Assembly: GCA_005239595.1 (NCBI GenBank)
Contig: SBBT01000011.1
Location: 1-16,683, forward strand
DNA length: 16,683 nt
Reading direction: 5' to 3'
Origin: Candidatus Troglogloeales bacterium
GTDB taxonomy: Bacteria; Nitrospirota; Nitrospiria; SBBL01; SBBT01
Shown here: in pieces, positions 14,243 to 16,683 of the stretch
Layout: every line of letters starts with the position of its first letter
Position numbering within the stretch: the first letter of the stretch is position 1
Program-made: the position numbers and the translations under genes
The notes under the pieces: model-generated
The model's database searches: none
What the model was told of the DNA's origin: nothing
The model's input: only the letters and a program-made list of their open reading frames with translations

Positions 14243-15130
14243 TCAGCGTTGATTGACTTTTCGGGGTAACCGATCCTCCACCAGGCCATATACTTCAGAA
14301 AATAATATCCCTAAAACAATCAGGCCAGCGCCGACCACACCCCAAGCGATCAGCCTCTCGTTTAAGAAGACGGCCCCGAGTATCGCCGCCCATACCGGCT
14401 CAAGGGAAAAGATCAGGACGGTGCGGGTCGGCGTGGTGTCCCGCTGATAACGGGTCTGAATATAGCCGGTTAGAACGGTTGCAGGAAATGTCATATAAGT
14501 CAGCACAAAGGCGGCTTCCCAGGACCAGGAAAAGCGCGGCGTCTCCAAAAAGAAAAGTGCAATCCAGCCGCAGATCGCGGGAGAGGCAATCTGAAAAAAC
14601 GTCAGGGCAAGAGCGTCGCATCGCCTGGAGACAGGGTCCAGGAGGACAATATGAAGACCAAAGGCCAGAGCGCAGAGGAGCGTAAGAAGATCTCCCCGGT
14701 TAAAACCGCTTCCACCAGATTCTGTAAGAAACCAGAGTCCGACCGACACAATGAGCATGCCAATTACGTTCTCCCGCCTTGGCGCGCGGTTTAAGAAAAG
14801 GGCCTGAAAGAGCGGCGTAAAGATCACCATCATGCTCGTAATAAAAGCCGATTTCCCTGCGGTCGTCTCACCCAATCCAATCGTCTGAAGAATAAATCCG
14901 ATAAAAAGAAGCCCCCCCAGGCCACAACCGCGCAAAAGGGCGACTCTGTCCACCTGAAACAGGGATCGGATACAAAAAGGAAGAAGGAAAAAAGCGGCGA
15001 AGCTAAATCGAAGGGCGACTATTAAAAAAGGGGAGAGATCGGCAAGCCCCATTTTTACGATAACAAAGGTGCCTCCCCAGATAAGGGTTGTTGCAAAAAG
15101 GAGCGCCTCCGCCTTTCCCCGGTCGGTCAC
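14243..15130 (-). CDS. EamA/DMT-family transporter
   Basis: This is a 295-residue inner-membrane protein made of two EamA repeats with about ten transmembrane helices. The first helix has LLFATTLIWGGTFVIVKMGL and the second ALRFSFAAFFLLPF; the second repeat ends with FSLEPVWAAILGAVFLNERL, the typical helix pair of the drug/metabolite transporter superfamily. Members export amino acids, nucleobases, sugars or other metabolites, and the substrate cannot be read from the sequence. The GTG at 15130 is preceded by AAGGA with 9 nt spacing. It stands alone: it ends 102 nt before the start of the receptor remnant and diverges from the dihydrouridine synthase gene. A GC-rich hairpin lies in its upstream region. 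Confidence 0.93.
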   Translation of the reverse strand: MTDRGKAEALLFATTLIWGGTFVIVKMGLADLSPFLIVALRFSFAAFFLLPFCIRSLFQVDRVALLRGCGLGGLLFIGFILQTIGLGETTAGKSAFITSMMVIFTPLFQALFLNRAPRRENVIGMLIVSVGLWFLTESGGSGFNRGDLLTLLCALAFGLHIVLLDPVSRRCDALALTFFQIASPAICGWIALFFLETPRFSWSWEAAFVLTYMTFPATVLTGYIQTRYQRDTTPTRTVLIFSLEPVWAAILGAVFLNERLIAWGVVGAGLIVLGILFSEVYGLVEDRLPRKVNQR

Positions 15131-15149
15131 GTTGGCGATTCCTTGCCGT

Positions 15150-15169
15150 CCGCCGGACTTGGCCGGCGG
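15150..15169. repeat. GC-rich inverted repeat upstream of the EamA gene
   Basis: CCGCCGG (15150-15156) and CCGGCGG (15163-15169) form a perfect 7-bp stem with loop ACTTGG. It lies 20 nt upstream of the EamA start, within its probable leader, and no T-run follows it on either strand. It could be a short interspersed palindrome or a structure that influences translation of the transporter. Confidence 0.5.
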
Positions 15170-15280
15170 CTTCTTTGCGCGCAGATATCAACCAGCCTCA
15201 CTTGCGACGGGAACCCTCCAGAAATCAAGATGATTCATGACAAATTCCTAAAACATGCCCTATCAACCAAATCGGTATTG

Positions 15281-15286
15281 TATAAT
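15281..15286 (+). promoter_or_regulatory. Likely -10 box (TATAAT) for the dus-maf operon
   Basis: A perfect TATAAT stands in the 211-nt gap between the divergent EamA and dus genes, but I find no good -35 at 16-18 nt. If used, transcription starts near 15293 and excludes the upstream ATG at 15255 as a start. The rest of the gap shows no further feature apart from the hairpin at 15150-15169. Confidence 0.35.
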
Positions 15287-15341
15287 GTGCCCCCATCGCC
15301 TGTCACCCTTTTTTACCTTACCGAATCCGTGGTATAAAAGG

Positions 15342-16382
15342 ATGATGCATCACTTCTGGCAAGAGATCAAAAGGCCGCTCATCGGGCTCTCTCCCATGGA
15401 TGGGGTCACCGACCCCGCCTTTAGGCGAATCGCTGCCTTGCATGGCAAACCCGATCTGATCATCACGGAATTTACCAGTGCCGATGGAATTTGCCACGGC
15501 GCCGAGAGAGAACTTTCAGGACTGCGCTTTGACGAGATCGAGCGGCCTGTGGTGGCCCAAATTTACGGAGCCGATCCAGCCCTCTTTTTTAAGGTGGCGC
15601 AGCTTGTCTGCGAGCTTGGATTTGACGGCCTCGATATTAACATGGGCTGTCCCGCCAAAAAGGTCTCATCCAACGGATGTGGCGCAGGTCTGATCACAGA
15701 TCCCGCGCGTGCCCAGGCGATTATTCGCTCCGCGAAGGAAGGGATTAAACAATGGGCCGATGGCGCCCCTCTTTCGGCCCTCAACCTTCATCCAAAAATC
15801 GTGGCGTGGGCTGCGAAACAAAAAGGAAAACCTTTCCGAAGAATCATTCCCGTTTCCGTAAAAACACGATTAGGAACCAACCGCATTGTGATTAGGGAAT
15901 GGGTGCAACATCTGCTTGATGCGAATCCGGCTGCCATATCGATTCATGGCAGAACGCTCTCTCAAGGGTACAGCGGATCGGCTAATTGGGAGGCCATTTA
16001 TGAGGCGGCATCGATCGCGCGCGGATCAGGCACCCTCATCTTGGGAAACGGCGACATCGCCACGCTGGAAGAGGCGCACCAAAAGATTCGACAGGGCGGG
16101 GTGGACGGCGTTCTGATCGGACGGTCTGCCCTCGGCAATCCGTGGATATTTCAAAATCTTTATCCCTCATACGACGAACGGATCAAGGTTGCCCTGGAAC
16201 ACGCCGCGATCTTTCAAGAAATCAACGGCCGCTATTTCTCCGGCATGAGGAAACATCTCGGCTGGTACTGTCGGGGTTTTCAAGGCGCATCTAAACTGCG
16301 CGCCCAACTGGTTCGCGTCAAAGACCTGGAAGAAACAAAAGAGCTGCTTCTCCCCTATCTCTCCGAAGTGGCCTCTCTATGA
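15342..16382 (+). CDS. tRNA-dihydrouridine synthase
   Basis: Dus enzymes reduce uridines in tRNA with FMN and NADPH. The product has 346 residues. The TIM-barrel FMN domain starts with LIGLSPMDGVTD and has the catalytic Cys in INMGCPAKKV (C103), NGCGAGL, VKTRLG, SIHGRT (200-204) and GNGDI, then VLIGRSALGNPWIF. The C-terminal helical domain contains HLGWYCRGFQGASKLR. Between the first half-barrel and VKTRLG there is an extra segment of about 30 residues (roughly 135-165) that most DusB-type proteins lack. ATGs at 15342 and 15345 are both possible, with AAAAGG directly upstream; the earlier ATG at 15255 lies before the probable promoter. The subfamily (DusA, B or C) is not certain; DusB-like is the best guess. 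Its stop overlaps the maf start by 4 nt. Confidence 0.94.
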   Translation: MMHHFWQEIKRPLIGLSPMDGVTDPAFRRIAALHGKPDLIITEFTSADGICHGAERELSGLRFDEIERPVVAQIYGADPALFFKVAQLVCELGFDGLDINMGCPAKKVSSNGCGAGLITDPARAQAIIRSAKEGIKQWADGAPLSALNLHPKIVAWAAKQKGKPFRRIIPVSVKTRLGTNRIVIREWVQHLLDANPAAISIHGRTLSQGYSGSANWEAIYEAASIARGSGTLILGNGDIATLEEAHQKIRQGGVDGVLIGRSALGNPWIFQNLYPSYDERIKVALEHAAIFQEINGRYFSGMRKHLGWYCRGFQGASKLRAQLVRVKDLEETKELLLPYLSEVASL

Positions 16383-16683
16383 AACCCGCTGGTCCAATCA
16401 ATATTGTCCTGGCGTCCACCTCCATCCGCCGCAAAGAAATTCTGACCCTTTTGGGTATTCCATTTAAAATCGTGGCCCCCCGCTTTGAGGAAAACCTATG
16501 CGAGCAGAAACAGGCAAGAGACGAGGTCGTCTTTTTCGCCAAGGAAAAGGCTCGATCTGTCGAGGACGATTTCCAAAACAGCATCATCATCGGCAGCGAC
16601 ACACTGATTGATTGCGCGGGAGAGAAAATCGGAAAACCGCGTGATGACCGCGACGCAACACAACTCTTGCGCCGGTTACAGGG
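16379..16683 (+). CDS. maf: Maf-family nucleoside triphosphate pyrophosphatase, C-terminus outside the window
   Basis: Maf proteins hydrolyse non-canonical or pyrimidine nucleoside triphosphates to monophosphates (house-cleaning). About 101 residues are visible. The N-terminal motif reads VLASTSIRRKEILTLLGIPF, with Ile in place of the Pro usually found between the Ser and the RR pair. The catalytic region IIGSDTLIDCAGEKIGKPRD follows, containing the conserved Asp. The ATG at 16379 overlaps the TGA of the dus gene (ATGA), so the two are translationally coupled. Which Maf subgroup it belongs to (dTTP/UTP or 7-methyl-GTP type) cannot be decided from the fragment. Confidence 0.93.
   Translation, partial: MKPAGPINIVLASTSIRRKEILTLLGIPFKIVAPRFEENLCEQKQARDEVVFFAKEKARSVEDDFQNSIIIGSDTLIDCAGEKIGKPRDDRDATQLLRRLQ

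Overview
The window reads as chromosomal DNA of a Gram-negative (diderm) bacterium of moderate GC. It encodes a TonB-dependent receptor remnant, a GspE/PilB-type assembly ATPase, HD-GYP and histidine-kinase signalling, a FlaG-type protein and housekeeping genes. I see no rRNA, tRNA, CRISPR array, phage gene or intact transposase. The mix of families would fit Nitrospirota, Desulfobacterota or similar environmental lineages, but nothing in the sequence settles the phylum.

Layout. (1) 1-2018, minus strand: a ribosomal/GTPase operon rplU (L21), a FlaG-domain gene, rpmA (L27), obg (cut by the window edge). (2) 2140-4467, minus: a large GAF-MshEN-like-ATPase protein of the GspE/PilB family, standing alone. 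(3) 4468-4616: a divergent promoter region with three copies of an 11-bp repeat, and on the other side a small gene for a 65-residue protein (4617-4814). (4) 4897-7222, minus: lpdA and lipA, a lipoate/dihydrolipoamide pair. (5) 7223-7446: a second divergent promoter region with three copies of a 12-bp repeat, followed by a four-CBS-domain protein (7447-8265, plus). (6) 8276-14235, minus: a MobA-like nucleotidyltransferase and a signalling cluster. In transcription order the cluster is a broken TonB-dependent receptor, an ABC-type periplasmic binding protein, a HAMP histidine kinase, and a REC-GAF-HD-GYP response regulator. (7) 14243-15130, minus: an EamA-type drug/metabolite transporter. (8) 15342-16683, plus: a tRNA-dihydrouridine synthase overlapping a Maf-family pyrophosphatase by 4 bp; the latter runs off the end.

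The most notable observation is the receptor remnant at 13615-14140. It keeps a Shine-Dalgarno, a signal-peptide-like start, most of the plug domain and the C-terminal beta-barrel end. It has GTA where a start codon should be, an in-frame TGA replacing a conserved Gly, and a deletion of nearly the whole barrel. The binding protein and the two-component genes downstream are intact and still tightly coupled, which suggests that the sensing part of the system outlived its outer-membrane receptor.

Other points of interest are the FlaG-domain gene inside the L21-L27 operon, the two triple-repeat elements between divergent promoters, a strong promoter that corrects the start of the CBS protein, and a perfect 10-bp hairpin inside the 3' end of the nucleotidyltransferase gene, facing the CBS gene.
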